DNA of 64,000 bases from Ophiura sarsii. Taxonomy: Eukaryota; Echinodermata; Ophiuroidea; Amphilepidida; Ophiuridae. The position numbers were made by a program, and so were the translations under genes. The stretch's first letter is position 1; the number at the start of each line of letters is the position of its first letter. The stretch lies in assembly GCA_035610835.1 (NCBI GenBank), contig CM069457.1, positions 18,384,149 to 18,448,148 of the forward strand, in the 5' to 3' direction. The notes beneath the pieces are model-generated. The model ran no database searches. It had not been told where the DNA came from and saw only the letters and a program-made list of their open reading frames with translations. Positions 14,501 to 28,827 of the stretch are shown here, piece by piece.

Positions 14501-15687
14501 TTATACTGTGCAATCGGCATGTAAAGATCTTCATTTCAGTCATGCTATGGAACAACCGAGTCAAGTCACGACTCACTATAACTCATTGAGTAATGTGCTC
14601 AAACGTACGAAAGTCTTGTGCAATTTTACCTGATGGATATAGGTGTTTCTCCCACTCAAAGTATAGGCTTCCCGTGTATGCAGTACACTATCTATTTTCA
14701 TTACATATACATGTACAGTTATGTTGTGGAACAACTGAACCAAGTTATGACTTCTCACTATAGTATAACTCATTGAGTTATAGTATAACTCATTGAGTTA
14801 TGACAGGTTCCCCGTGTATGCAGTGCACTAAGGCCAAAAAATAATTGTTTGATTGTCCATAGATCACTTTTAAAAGTTGGGTAGGTCGGTCAGGATTTTT
14901 TTTTTTTTTCACTTGCCTTTTTTCAGGTACCAAAAGTAAAATGAGATGTATTTGTTGTGGTAACCAAAACGGGAAACGACATCTTTAACATTTTGATGGC
15001 TATTTTTTATTTTCTCAACACTTGAAAAAAAAAAAAAAAAAATGAAAATTTTGATTTTCGACTAATATTTGTAAAAAATGAAATTTTCAACAACAAAAAT
15101 TGATTTAAAAAAAAAAAAAAATTAATGCTAAAAAGGGTCGGGCGGACGAGAACAATCAAACATTTTTTTTTTGCCTAACACTGTGTAATCAATCGGCTTG
15201 AGTAAAGATCTATCTTCATTACATACATGTACAGTTATGTTGTGGAACAACCGAGTCAAGTCATGACTCACTATAACTCATTGAGTAATGTGCTAAAAGT
15301 CTTGTGCAATTTTACCTGTTGGATATAGTTGTTTCTCCCACTCAAAGAATACAGGTTCCCCGTGTATACAGTACACTAACACTGTATAATCGGCATGCGT
15401 AAATATCTTCATTACAGTCATATTGTCCTTTGTAGGAATAACCTCATTTGCTAGTAAGTCTGGAAATTGTTCTGCCACAGCACTGCGTATTTTTCTTCTG
15501 CAATTGTGGAGAGAGGATGTAACAAGTAGAGACAATAAAAACAGTGTTAGAATTGTTAAATCTTTTTGTTAAAACCTTCTTTTTTTTAGGCCTCATTCTG
15601 TATCAGAAAATATTGCAATTTTTGATCTTACCTGTCTGATCCTTTGACAGCAGTGTTTGATTTGATGTGAAAATCTTTACGAAACAT
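3491..15687 (-). CDS. EIF2D: Eukaryotic translation initiation factor 2D (ligatin), 10 exons, 3' end off-window
   Basis: eIF2D is a cytoplasmic 40S-binding factor that places tRNA in the P site without GTP and helps recycle 40S subunits. Coding exons in transcript order: 15632-15687, 15316-15497, 14118-14201, 13077-13278, 10809-11191, 9786-9903, 8635-8787, 5839-6009, 4291-4380 and 3491-3583, 1532 nt in all. All junctions are GT-AG and phases agree. The protein begins MFRKDFHIKSNTAVKG, close to vertebrate eIF2D. In order: N-terminal MCT-1-like domain (about 1-85), PUA (about 90-175), acidic linker (176-302), winged helix (about 305-400) and SWIB/MDM2 (from about 425). The SUI1 domain is expected to the left of position 1. 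The exon 5 donor (gttggt) is weak but gives the right phase. The exon ending at 15704 has an acceptor upstream of the ATG, so a 5' UTR intron is likely. Similarity is judged from remembered family sequences. Confidence 0.93.
3675..3930. repeat. Long foldback (inverted repeat) in EIF2D intron
   Basis: Roughly 95-bp arms (about 3675-3770 and 3835-3930) are inverted copies. Shared stretches include ggtaccaaatttg with its reverse complement and the tggatga/tcatcca blocks. The spacer is about 65 bp. No coding capacity and no clear target duplication were seen. It lies directly upstream (in transcript terms) of the SWIB exon. Confidence 0.7.
4902..5076. mobile_element. hAT-like MITE, copy 1
   Basis: The ends are CAAGGGTGTGA and TCACACCCCTG. 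The interior is an AAAAGAGGAAA-rich sequence nearly identical to the copy at 6470-6654. The target duplication is hard to read in the TATA-rich flanks. Confidence 0.6.
5397..5826 (+). pseudogene. LINE 3' remnant (reverse transcriptase C-terminus plus tail)
   Basis: Translation across one frameshift (around 5490-5495) gives the usual C-terminal end of CR1/Jockey-type LINE proteins: a TRL segment, then LWNDLPIFIRNA, FKKMLKTHLF and a stop. It is followed by the gcgctttgat/gcgccttataaatg tail and an (ATA)n run. Too short and broken to function. Sits in EIF2D intron 8. Confidence 0.7.
6170..6358. repeat. Foldback element in EIF2D intron
   Basis: Arms include a perfect 22-bp pair (6201-6222 and 6304-6325) and an outer tacgctacttgc/gcaagtagcgta pair at about 6171 and 6345. 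The spacer is about 80 bp and GC-richer than its surroundings. Confidence 0.65.
6470..6654. mobile_element. hAT-like MITE, copy 2
   Basis: Ends are CAGGGTTGGAGAG and CTCTCACACTCCTG. Flanks ttaattaa and ttaatcaa match at 7 of 8 positions, which fits an 8-bp hAT target duplication. The interior matches 4902-5076. Confidence 0.65.
7603..8340. repeat. Dispersed repeat with GCGC-type tail, interrupted by a MITE
   Basis: Starts with an (AAT)n run and atttatagagcgcttt, resumes at about 7983 with ctcaaagcgctgtaca, and continues through gtaggtcttaag and a ccataatttagggc block. This is the reverse-complement style of LINE/SINE 3' tails common in marine invertebrates. The MITE at 7660-7979 splits it. 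Confidence 0.55.
7660..7979. mobile_element. MITE with 40-bp terminal inverted repeats and TAA target duplication
   Basis: Begins TGCAGGGATCA and ends TGATCCCTGCA, with inverted arms of about 40 bp that continue to the ctcctcaag/cttgaggag pair. Flanked by TAA at 7657-7659 and 7980-7982. The ends differ from the GGCC-ended family but the duplication is the same. Confidence 0.8.
8490..8572 (+). repeat. LINE-type 3' tail with (ATT)n
   Basis: The gtgtaaagcgctcagaggcc ... gcgctatattaa sequence is followed by an (ATT)n run, the usual 3' end of a non-LTR element. Immediately downstream (8635) is EIF2D exon 7 on the opposite strand. Confidence 0.5.
8635..9903 (-). CDS. EIF2D: EIF2D exons 6-7, winged-helix region
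   Basis: Exon 6 (9786-9903) encodes KMDKLLHQCLLHCIKSR followed by KKSDLPILTSNFY. Exon 7 (8635-8787) encodes PKDQTLDIKKSNYKKLSKFL and ends DRTHPE. These match the central winged-helix part of eIF2D. The Cys codon is split TG/T across the two exons. Confidence 0.9.
9115..9326 (-). pseudogene. LINE reverse transcriptase C-terminal fragment
   Basis: The minus-strand frame reads HKYSTRGSPFNF then IHHWNSLPS, the conserved C-terminal block of CR1/Jockey-type LINE proteins. No catalytic domain is present. Confidence 0.6.
10809..11191 (-). CDS. EIF2D: EIF2D exon 5, acidic linker
   Basis: The exon encodes residues 176-302. It opens KQGSKSHPPTIELP, which parallels the vertebrate sequence after the PUA domain, then runs into a Ser/Thr/Asp/Glu-rich, low-complexity linker ending DEDEDEDDIPPA. 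The start is fixed by the atgcag acceptor and phase with exon 4. Linker sequence is expected to diverge quickly. Confidence 0.85.
11231..11383. repeat. Foldback element with about 50-bp arms
   Basis: gagaataatgactgc at the left is answered by gcagtcattattctc at the right, and the arms continue for about 50 bp with few mismatches. attc flanks both sides and may be a 4-bp target duplication. Confidence 0.65.
11895..12317. mobile_element. hAT MITE (CAGTGGTTCCCAACC ends)
   Basis: Begins CAGTGGTTCCCAACCT and ends GGTTGGGAACCACTG. Flanks atctgatg (11887-11894) and atctaatg (12318-12325) are an 8-bp duplication with one change. These termini are a widely known animal hAT type. Lies in EIF2D intron 4. 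Confidence 0.88.
13077..13278 (-). CDS. EIF2D: EIF2D exon 4, PUA domain
   Basis: The exon encodes the core of the PUA RNA-binding domain (residues 109-174). It starts LMLPGVVIPPNG, carries RGQLCAICLPDNG and AVAVGWTVMS, and ends CYKDYLW, with the Trp codon split by the intron. Acceptor is gtccag and donor is TG/gtaagt. Two decayed copies lie immediately upstream in the gene, at about 13343-13470 and 13540-13640. Confidence 0.92.
13343..13640 (-). pseudogene. Two decayed tandem copies of the EIF2D PUA exon
   Basis: Two blocks spaced about 187 and 199 bp from the real exon (anchor gttgacccgggtcaagttgg) repeat the exon and flanking intron. On the minus strand the nearer copy still reads LMLPGVV and NLTRGQLCA, but stops interrupt it (before NG, before LPNL and after AVAVG). 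The farther copy is shorter. Confidence 0.85.
14118..14201 (-). CDS. EIF2D: EIF2D exon 3
   Basis: 84-nt exon encoding YTLWKYPRMLTSLITWPAVL then DKMMTGA, joined in phase to YPT/V before and D/LMLPG after. It links the N-terminal and PUA domains. Confidence 0.92.
14258..15300 (-). pseudogene. Four decayed partial copies of EIF2D exon 2 and its donor
   Basis: Blocks at about 14258-14425, 14430-14600, 14620-14790 and 14790-15300 repeat the 3' half of exon 2 (anchor cccattcaaagaatacagg, true copy near 15337) and the donor tttacctg. All are degenerate. The fourth is split by the MITE at 14832-15175. Confidence 0.8.
14832..15175. mobile_element. PIF/Harbinger-like MITE inside a decayed exon copy
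   Basis: Begins GGCCAAAAAATAATTG and ends in T-tract plus GCC, flanked by TAA on both sides (14829-14831 and 15176-15178). The unoccupied site is preserved in the true exon 2 as cactaacactgt (about 15371-15382), proving the TAA was duplicated on insertion. The interior carries facing gtaggtcggtc and ggtcgggcgg motifs and A/T tracts. Confidence 0.88.
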
Positions 15688-15704
15688 GATGCACTGTTGA
15701 TTGC
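15316..15704 (-). CDS. EIF2D: EIF2D coding exons 1-2 (start codon and N-terminal domain)
   Basis: Exon 1 is coding from the ATG at 15687-15685 and donates at CAG/gtaag (donor 15631-15627). Exon 2 (15316-15497) begins after ttgcag and encodes RKIRSAVAEQFPDL, then a strand-rich stretch ending EKQLYPT. The latter continues into exon 3 as VYTLWKYP, a signature of the eIF2D N-terminal domain. Seventeen nt of 5' UTR (15688-15704) follow a cttccag acceptor, so the transcription start lies further right. I could not locate its promoter. Confidence 0.9.
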
Positions 15705-17799
15705 CTGGAAGATGGAAAACAAAAGGTATTTATAATTGATCCATGAGTGCAGATTTGTGTAGGTTTGTTATTATTTTGGCTTGGGAACTCCGGCAATCTT
15801 GTTTGTTGTCATTGTTATTTTGTTTTGTTTTTGTACATCCCTGGTAATGTCAGTCATGATTGCAAATAATTAGTAGGTCCTATAGGTTTCACACCACTAA
15901 ATAACGTCTGGCCCTACCCCCTTTGAGGCAATAGTCCAAAACCGGCCCGTTTCTATGCCGAAACGGGAGACCTATTGTAAATTACAGTTTAAAATTAGAG
16001 TATTTACTACATGTTATGGCGAAATTAATATAGTGTGAATTTTGACAGACACATCAGCGTTCTTCAGGTCCAAAAAAATTGATGCAATGATGATTTTTTT
16101 AATATTTTAACAGAGACATTTTTTGTTCAAGTCATTTCCGGTATCTGACGCCATCATCTAAATCGACAATTGCGTGTGACCAGGAAAACGCAACTCGTAC
16201 TTTTTGAAAAGGCTCTAGCTCAAAAAAATGCCGGTTACCCCCCCCACCCCATATATGAGTTATTGAGTTAGTACTTAGTAGTCATGGCTTTCATCTTCAA
16301 GTTGAACCCAAATTTCAAGATACCAGTTTCTTATAACGTCGAGAAATATCCATTTTAAAATTGTGCATTTCATGTGTAAGCCTATGGGAGATGTATTTGG
16401 TGGTGTGCAACCCTAGCCTTCTAGTCAATACTTGACTGTGAACTGGTATACAGGGTCATGTGCCATGAGTTGGGACCCTTTCTGCGACACATGCACAGGG
16501 AGTGTTCATAAAAATACTTTGGTGGGGAGGGATGGGCAACTTGTATTTTTTGGTGTCTTAACATTTTTTACACTCCCTCCCCTTCAAACTGGAACACTTT
16601 TTGACCCCCCCCCCCCCTTAACAAAGTGGAACACTTTTTTGACAAATGCCAAATTATGAAACATTTAGGTATATTTACAGCACCTTTTACCTTTTCTAGG
16701 ATGTTATATTTAGACTTTATGGTGGGGTCAATCTTAATTTCAAACACTGCTGGGTATTGCCAGAATGCAAAATATTATTTGGTGGTGTGCACTCTTCAAA
16801 TATCTTTTTTTTTCTGCATAATTCTGTAATTCCCTACACACCGACATCGGTCGGTATGCGTCGTTCTTAAAAATCATGCATTATTAATACCCTGTGAAGG
16901 GTATAACAGAATTACTCCATTTTTTCAATTTCAAGGTCATTATACAGGGTTTGTAGACAAAAAAGGGTGGTAAATGAATAAAAGTACACTTGCTATTTTC
17001 TAACTTAGAACATCCAACAAGTATTGAACAGAAAAACATAGATCTCTCTGTCTTTAGTTTTAAAAGGCACATTATACAGGGTGGTCAAAATTTGTAACCA
17101 ATTTATTTTACATTACCATATAAACTGCCAATTATAGATATTAAATTGTCAAAAATGATATATTTCATATGGCAAGTTAGTTTTTCATTCTATTCCTCAT
17201 TCATAAACTACAATACTTTTTCTTATTACGGTACCATAAATCCTGCCTACATACAATAAGACCTTGTTCCAATCCATCCTTAAATTAGTCATATCTGATA
17301 CAAGTTGAAATCCATAGCGAAGTCAAGGAAAGGGGTCAAAAACATGCTTATAAACCGTTTTATTTTATAATACCTTGTTTTTCTAAACTTTTACAATGCA
17401 GGTGATGGCCGCGTTAGAGGCCCGGTAAGAGGTTTACTTAAATTTAAAAAACTCTTCTTAGGACTATCTTAACTAAAATTGTTATAAAAGTGTGTATTTT
17501 ATCATTTAACAATTAAAATGTTGAGTCGTTTTGCAAATAAATGATTGTGTTAAATAAACTTCTGTCCAGCAGTCTTCTAAATCATTTATTAGGCCATAAT
17601 AGCAGGTTTAACCATTCGATCACTGTATCTAACAGAAACGGTAACATAATACACAATTGTGTTACTTACTCTGTATCTAACAGTAAAAGTAACACAATGC
17701 ACAATTGATCAAATATATTTCATTGGACTTGGAGCTCAGATCACAGAGGTAGTGGATTCAATCTCAACAACTTTTCTGAATTTTTAATTTATTTGGTTT
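15705..17799. other. Intergenic or 5' EIF2D region, no gene recognised
   Basis: Contains a C-run (about 16229-16241 and 16604-16617) and motifs shared with the stretch near 19500 (caccactaaat ... ggcaatag). The EIF2D 5' UTR exon and promoter should lie here or further right, but I cannot identify them. Confidence 0.5.
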
Positions 17800-18309
17800 G
17801 GCTAATGAAATATGATTCCCAGTTTCCCGTTTCCCTACCGACCCAACTTTTCAGTTTTACCAAAACTTTCATTATTTTGTGCAAAATTACATTTTCTGAC
17901 AAACTTGAATAAAAATCAAAACTTTTAGTGGCTCAAAATACCAGGCATATCTTCCTGTTGATTTTAAGGGATTTTAATGGCAGTGGTGTCATGGTATATG
18001 GTTGATAATGAAATTGTTTGCATTACCTACTCAGATTTCAGATGTAATTGACGTTGCAATATTTCAGGCAGATTTGTTGACATTTTCAATAACACATCTA
18101 CAAAATGCTTCCTTAATTGTTTTTCAAAGTGTTAAAGTGTTAATTAAGGTGTAATATATATACAAATCAATAGGTAGTTAGTAGTTAACACTACTTTCAG
18201 ATGCAATAATGAAATTGAGTGAAATAATGAATAATGAATAATGAAAAAGACACCTACCCACTCTTTTAAAAATATGAAACGGGAAACTGGGAATCATATT
18301 TCATTAGCC
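17800..18309. mobile_element. MITE with 34-bp terminal inverted repeats
   Basis: Left end GGCTAATGAAATATGATTCC is matched by the reverse complement ending GCC at 18309. Flanks are ttt on both sides. Ends are related to those of the element at 26658-28050. Confidence 0.75.
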
Positions 18310-18419
18310 TTTTAGGCAAATTCAGGTGTTTTCAAACATGTTTTTGGAGTGGAAATGTCAGAGATTGGTAATTTCTTAGGTATTCTGTTGTTATAAAGAT
18401 GTTCTGATCACCTTTTTCT

Positions 18420-18735
18420 TGGCTATGATTTTTTTTCACATCAAGATATTTTGATATTAGAAGAATCCCCATATTTTGTTCATTATGTCTGTAAAATCTT
18501 AGGGGCCAGAAATGTTCCATTTAGAAATTATAGGCAAAAATGTGGTGAATTATAGGCAAAAATGTGGTGAACCACCCACCAGTTTGTGTACTACTCAATG
18601 GGCAAATTTCTTGTCAACCTGTGCTTTTAAAATAAGAACCATTGGAGTTTATACAACTCAAACTTTGGAATACAACATTTTTTTTAAGAATGACCTTTCA
18701 TGTAAAAATAGAAAACATCAAGTTGAAAATCGGCC
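18420..18735. repeat. Dispersed repeat, inverted partner at about 36530-36880
   Basis: Shares long stretches (for example ggcaaaaatgtggtgaa and gtgtactactcaatgg) with the reverse complement of 36530-36880. The two copies are about 18 kb apart. Confidence 0.7.
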
Positions 18736-18950
18736 CGTAATCGGGCCAGCAATCAGAACATCTACCTTTACCCAATGGACAATTTTAAATAACTTTAATC
18801 TGCCTTTAATATTTTGAGTTTTGGTGATATGAATAATCCCGTAGCTATAAGGCAATTATTTGTGAGTTTGTTTCTTTCTTAATTAGTCAATGATAATAAT
18901 AATAATAATAAATTACCGTTCTTATAGCGCTTTCCACAATGCAAGCACAG

Positions 18951-19318
18951 CAGTGGCGTAGCTAGGTTATTCATATTGGGGGGGGGCAAGAATTGAAAAT
19001 GAAACAACAAGTTTTTTGTGTGTCAAGAAATGTGTGTATAGCGCGCGAAAATGTTCGACTTTACACCTATTTTTTGCATGATTGAGCTGTATTTTGGCTC
19101 TAACAGGCTTGTACCAAAGAATATTGCATTTTGGGAAGACATATGCGCGCAGTGCACGGAAAGTTTTCATCTGTGTACTTTTGACCATCATAATTCCATG
19201 ATTCCTTTGGTCAAATGAACAGACAGTGCCAATCTCAACAGACATGACATCAATATTGGGGGCGGTCGCCCCCCTCGCCCCCCCCCCCCCCCCCCCTCTC
19301 CCTCTGGCTACGCCACTG
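18951..19318. mobile_element. hAT MITE (CAGTGGCGTAGC ends)
   Basis: Begins CAGTGGCGTAGC and ends GCTACGCCACTG. A perfect 8-bp target duplication aagcacag occurs at 18943-18950 and 19319-19326. Long G and C runs sit near the two ends. It is inserted in a gcgctttcc/caaagcgctttt repeat. Confidence 0.92.
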
Positions 19319-20327
19319 AAGCACAGTCCCAAAGCGCTTTTGGTCAATTAATATCGCTGCCATTTTAGATATCAGAATCCTTTGGTCGCTACACTTCGGC
19401 GGCTACCGGCCAACAGTGCACAAGCCTATCAGCACTACTTAGATTTTGATACCCTACAGTTAACAGCTCCCCAAATATCACTTGGGTCGACGAGGCAATA
19501 GAGGTAGCACACCACTAAATACTCTTCACCAAGCCCGGGAAACCCGTTCCCAACTTTTACTATGATACGATATACATTTTGCCCCCACTATATCTCTGGT
19601 AATATTTCGAATTTCGGCCTTTAAATGGTATCAAATTAAAGAGGACGGCGTCTTCGTGTATACAATTTACACAAGATTTTATGAAAATTAATTTGCAAAT
19701 GATTGTACAGGTGATGACTACAGGAACGAGCAACTCCAGTGAACAGTGTTTTCGGGCGGTTTTCTGTTCATTTTATAGCATAAATGCGTGCAATGTAATG
19801 TAAAACTACGCGGTCAAATTTTCTGAAATTTCATTTATTTTCAGGTATTCATGTATTCTTTTAATAGGCTGAAAATCAGACAATTATGCTGGTTCAAATC
19901 AAAAACACCGCCCTCGACTGGTTAAAATGCTTCAATCGCGTGTATGAAAACATGATCTGGCCACTGTGACGGTCATGTAGTACCGTGTTCGGCTTTTATT
20001 CCACACAAGTTGACATCATATTTTATCCACATCTTCTAACAGACAAAATTCCCAGCTTTAATTTGGTGCCATTGTCAAGTCTCAACTCGGACTATTAGCC
20101 GAGATAGGTTCAAAGAAACATGCGCATTTACACATACAGTTGTGAAAGGTATCCCGACTTTTTCTCCGGAACTCATTTGGTGACGTGCTACCTAGAGACT
20201 AAGATTCTTGCGCAGGGATTCAAACACGTTGGCCGTAGCGGGGCTAGAACAAGTTCTCAAAACCTTTGTATCATGAATCCAGTGCCTTATCCACTCGACC
20301 ACATTGTAAATTATTATCATTGATTTA

Positions 20328-21143
20328 GGCCAAGTAAAACAAAACAACAGTTGATCGTCCCTGCCCGCATCCTTTTTTCGTGCCGCATTGATTTTTTTAC
20401 TATTTTTTTTTCTTTTCATTTTCATAGTATAAAACTTATCAAAATATTGCATGTAAGGTCAAATAAAAAAAATTAACAGTTTCTCGTCCCCGCCCGCTTC
20501 CTTTTTGCCGGGCGCCTCCTTTTTTTTTCCTTTTTTTCTTTTCTTAAAAACAAAACAAAAAACAAAAACTTTTTTTAAACCCCCAAAACACTTTTTTAAC
20601 CAAAAAAGGTATCGGGTTTTTTTCAATGTTAAGTCAAATGAATGTATAAACATCTGTATTTTGTCTTTCCTTTTGTTTTCAACAAAGTTGTAGCCAATAC
20701 AAGTCTGAAAACGGTGTTAGAAAAGGTGGCTGTCATTTAAGAAACAACAGCAACTGGAAAAAAGGTCGAAAGTGGAAGGTTTTTTTTGTTGGGAAAATCA
20801 GTCCGCCATTTTGGATCCGCCATTTTGAAGGAAAAAAAGAAAACAAAAAAGGGGCCTCCTCCTTCCTTTTTTTAAAAAGCCCGGACGAGAAACTGTTTTT
20901 TTTTTTATTTGGCCTAAGTGGTGATTTCGACCAGGCGGAAGCCAAGGCGACCAATACCAAACAACACAGGTGAGTTGAGCTCGAATACAATGGGAATGTA
21001 AAGAGGCTCAGACTGTAAAATCTTTACTTCAAAAAGCCGGTGGCCATCTTGGAAACAAAATAGTAAATAGTAAATAACAAGCCCCTCCCGCATACTTTTT
21101 TGAAAAGTCTGGATGATCAACTGTTGTTTTGTTTTACTTGGCC
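20328..21143. mobile_element. Nested pair of PIF/Harbinger-like MITEs
   Basis: The outer element begins GGCCAAGTAAAACAAAAC and ends with its reverse complement, flanked by TTA at 20325-20327 and 21144-21146. An inner element at 20457-20914 has TAA on both sides and its own inverted ends (GGTCAAAT ... ATTTGGCC). Both interiors contain T-tracts and cgtccccgcccg-type GC motifs. Confidence 0.82.
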
Positions 21144-21271
21144 TTATTGATTGATGCATGGATGTTATCATATTGTATTGTAAAGTTAAATAGATCGATA
21201 AGACGATATTGATATCCATTATGAGTTGTGACAAGCATGAAATACAATACGTTGAAGATTTCCTAAAGCGT

Positions 21272-25885
<4,614 letters not shown>

Positions 25886-26089
25886 AAGATGGCGGCGCGC
25901 AGCGTACACCCTACTACTAGCTAGGCCCGCCTCTGCTGGCCTCACTCAGTCAGACTGTCAGATATTATTTTGATCAGCGCCAAATTGATGAGCTGCTTCA
26001 CACTCACTCGCTGGAGTCGTACAGCAGCGAATTAATAATAATATCATGATTTAAGCGGGCCCTATTTTATTAGCATTTTTTCGATTGAG
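25886..26089 (+). promoter_or_regulatory. NIPBL: Putative NIPBL promoter and non-coding exon 1
   Basis: AAGATGGCGGC at 25886-25896 is the YY1-type motif often found just at the start of housekeeping transcripts. GC content is raised around it. A good donor GATTGAG/gtaagat ends a potential exon at 26089. The first coding exon of NIPBL (32607 onward) has an acceptor 13 nt before the ATG, so an upstream non-coding exon is required, as in vertebrate NIPBL. The link between the two is inference. Confidence 0.4.
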
Positions 26090-26345
26090 GTAAGATGAAA
26101 AACCTCCATAAAATTTAGCTCTGAATCAAATCCTAGCTCTCTGTCAAAGAGCTATTGAAATGAATGAGTCGACATCACGGATGCTTTTGAATATTATCAT
26201 CAATATTCTTCAACTTTTCTGAATGAAATTAGTAAAACTTTTGCTTCAGATATCATGTTTAATGTTCAAGATATGTTTGCAGTCGTGTAGTCAAAATCCC
26301 TGATATCATTCACACACACGTTTTACTTTAGCTTTGAATCCTAGC

Positions 26346-26527
26346 CAGTGTTCGAAATAGAGGGGTTTTACATGCACAAATGCATGTAACTTTGGCTCTG
26401 TGCATGTAAACATTTGCCTGTGTGCATGTAAAATTGTGATATTCAGCCATTTTTAAGGGGGGAAATCCATTTCTCTAGAAAATATTGCTGTTGTGCAGGT
26501 AACTTTTATTTTCTAATTCGGACACTG
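26346..26527. mobile_element. hAT MITE with perfect 8-bp target duplication
   Basis: Begins CAGTGTTCGAAATAG and ends ATTCGGACACTG. atcctagc flanks both sides (26338-26345 and 26528-26535). The interior has tandem tgcatgtaa motifs. Confidence 0.9.
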
Positions 26528-26657
26528 ATCCTAGCTCTCTGGAGTCTGTGTGTGAGAGCTATGGAATGAAATTGAAAGCATTCATCATATGTCGGGCTCT
26601 TTTCATCAATTTGTTCATCTTTTCAGAATAAAATTAGGCACACTTTTGCTTCCGTTA

Positions 26658-28050
26658 GGCTAATGAAAGTGAATTGTTAGTTTCCCGTTAGGCCCCTTGC
26701 AATTAAATGTGAGTTTACTGTTGCGTTTTTGAAAACCAGGACGAGGTGACTATTTAATATTAATATTGTAATATTTTGGGGTGAAGTCACCTGATTTAAT
26801 ATTGTCGGCGTTGTTAACTATTATCCAAGGTACGAATACAATTCAAATGCTGTTAATTATGTCCTACCACCACCTACCACTGCCTTGGCTTTGCACGGGG
26901 CTATGCATTTTGTTTCTTTTATAAAGGAATCTATTCATATTTGCATCCCTATTTTGAAAATGAATATTAATGAGATATTCGATGTTTGTAAAACAAAATT
27001 CGTTACGCTAGCTCGAAGAATTTTAAAGATGGCGATTGTAAACAAACCTGAAATATTACCCAGAATGCACTAGGAAACTCCAAAAAAGTTCGGCGGTTCG
27101 GCTTTGCGGACGCTATAGTCAAAAAACTAAAAATAACTCGGCAATGGTTTGATGTGACGTCATGCGCAGAAGCGATTGCGCAGTAATCAATTGCCTTGCC
27201 TACGAATATGCTTCAAATGCACACATTTCAATACAAAGCGACAATTGCAAGTTTCGTGCAGAGTTTTGTACTACACAGAAATGTTTTCCCAACACGGAAG
27301 TATTGAAATGCGGCTCATCGGCTAATTTTATCGCCGGAAAAGTGTTAAAAAGCTTATGAAAAAACCTTAAACAATGAAATAATTAAATATTTTTAAAATA
27401 TTACATATATCACGCGGGTGACTTTTGGACGCGCGGGCAACAGTAAACTCACATTTAATTGCAAGGGGCCTTACATTTTTTTGGGTCAGCGAGTAGGCGA
27501 CTATTTCATTATTCATTATTCATCATTTTTAAAACATTCATTATTTTTATATTTATGTGCCCAAATACGTGTAGCGTATATAACCAAGAGTGTATAATTG
27601 TGAATAGGGGCATAATATGTCCTTAAGTAAATGAATTCCAGGCCATTTTGCATACAAAGTCTTGTTTATTTTAAAACTGTCTTCCTCTTAATGCTTTTCA
27701 GAAGATTTTTCATAACACACACATACATGTACCCACCACCCATCTTAACAAACTCAGAAGTTCAAATCATAATGATACGATTATGGCTTCGAAAAGTGCC
27801 TCGAAATCGCTAAAAATGAAAAAAGATTGTCATATGGACGGGTTGGTATGTCGAGTAGGCCTATTCGATTTACATACATCGTATTTGTACTTATTTATTG
27901 ATGAAATACGATATAATTGTAGTCAAACTTGGCTTATTTTTTCTAAACAAACAAATAATGAAATATTTACCAAATAATGAAATATTCGCGCGGGGACCAA
28001 AATGTGAGTCGGTCGGGTAACGGGAAACTAACAATTCACTTTCATTAGCC
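26658..28050. mobile_element. Nested MITEs with long terminal inverted repeats
   Basis: The outer element begins GGCTAATGAAAGTGAATTG and ends with its reverse complement, flanked by TTA (26655-26657 and 28051-28053). The inner element (26691-27470, 780 bp) begins GGCCCCTTGCAATTAAATG and ends with its reverse complement, also flanked by TTA (26688-26690 and 27471-27473). Part of the inner element recurs at 28455-28723. Confidence 0.9.
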
Positions 28051-28454
28051 TTATCTATATATTATGTTCAATGTTCAAATGATTATATCCTACCTCAGGG
28101 CTGTACTTTCGGCGCGAATCGATTCGCGTGAAGATTCGCGTAAAATCACTTCCGCGTGAATCCAGGTGGATTCTCGCCAAAAAAAAAAAAAAAAAAAAAA
28201 ATATTTTTTTTATTTTTTATATATTTTTTTTTTTTCCAAGTTCAAAACAGGACCTTAGATGACTGGTATTTGACTCTAAACTGTTCAAGTTGATATTAAA
28301 ATGATGATTGTTCTTAACAATAGTACAATAAATGTTTAAAATGCAGAATTTAAATTCAGTAAAAAGGATTCTCGCAAATATATTCTGCGAGAATCCATTT
28401 GCGAAAATTCCTCTGCGAGAATCCATTTGGGTTCTCGCAGGATGTCTCAAAAAG

Positions 28455-28723
28455 ATTCTCAAATGCACACATTTCAATACAAAGCGACAGTTGCAAGTTT
28501 CATGCAGAGTTTTTTACTTCCCAGAAAAGTTTTCCCAACCCGAAAGTATTGCAATGCGGCTCATCGGCTAATTTTATCGTCAGAAAAGGGTTAAAACGCT
28601 TATGAAAAAGCTGTAAACAATGAGATAATTAAATATTTTTAAAATATTACATATATCACGCGGGTGACTTTTGGACGCGCGCGGGCAACAGTAAACTCAC
28701 ATTTAATTTAATTGCAAGGGGCC
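28455..28723. mobile_element. Partial second copy of the inner MITE of 26691-27470
   Basis: Shares aaatgcacacatttcaatac, the cgcgggtgacttttgg block and the terminal ttgcaaggggcc, followed by TTA. No matching left terminus was found. Confidence 0.8.
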
Positions 28724-28827
28724 TTATTCCTGCTATAGTGGAAATATGACGCAGACTGTCTATGCTTGTTTTCGTAGCTAGCATGAATATGGTGCGCTTG
28801 TTGCCTTCATGCGCCACTTTCAAACTG

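Noticed and set aside
27783..27977. 64-residue Lys/Ser-rich frame
   Set aside because: It lies within the outer MITE of 26658-28050, with no conservation or splice evidence.
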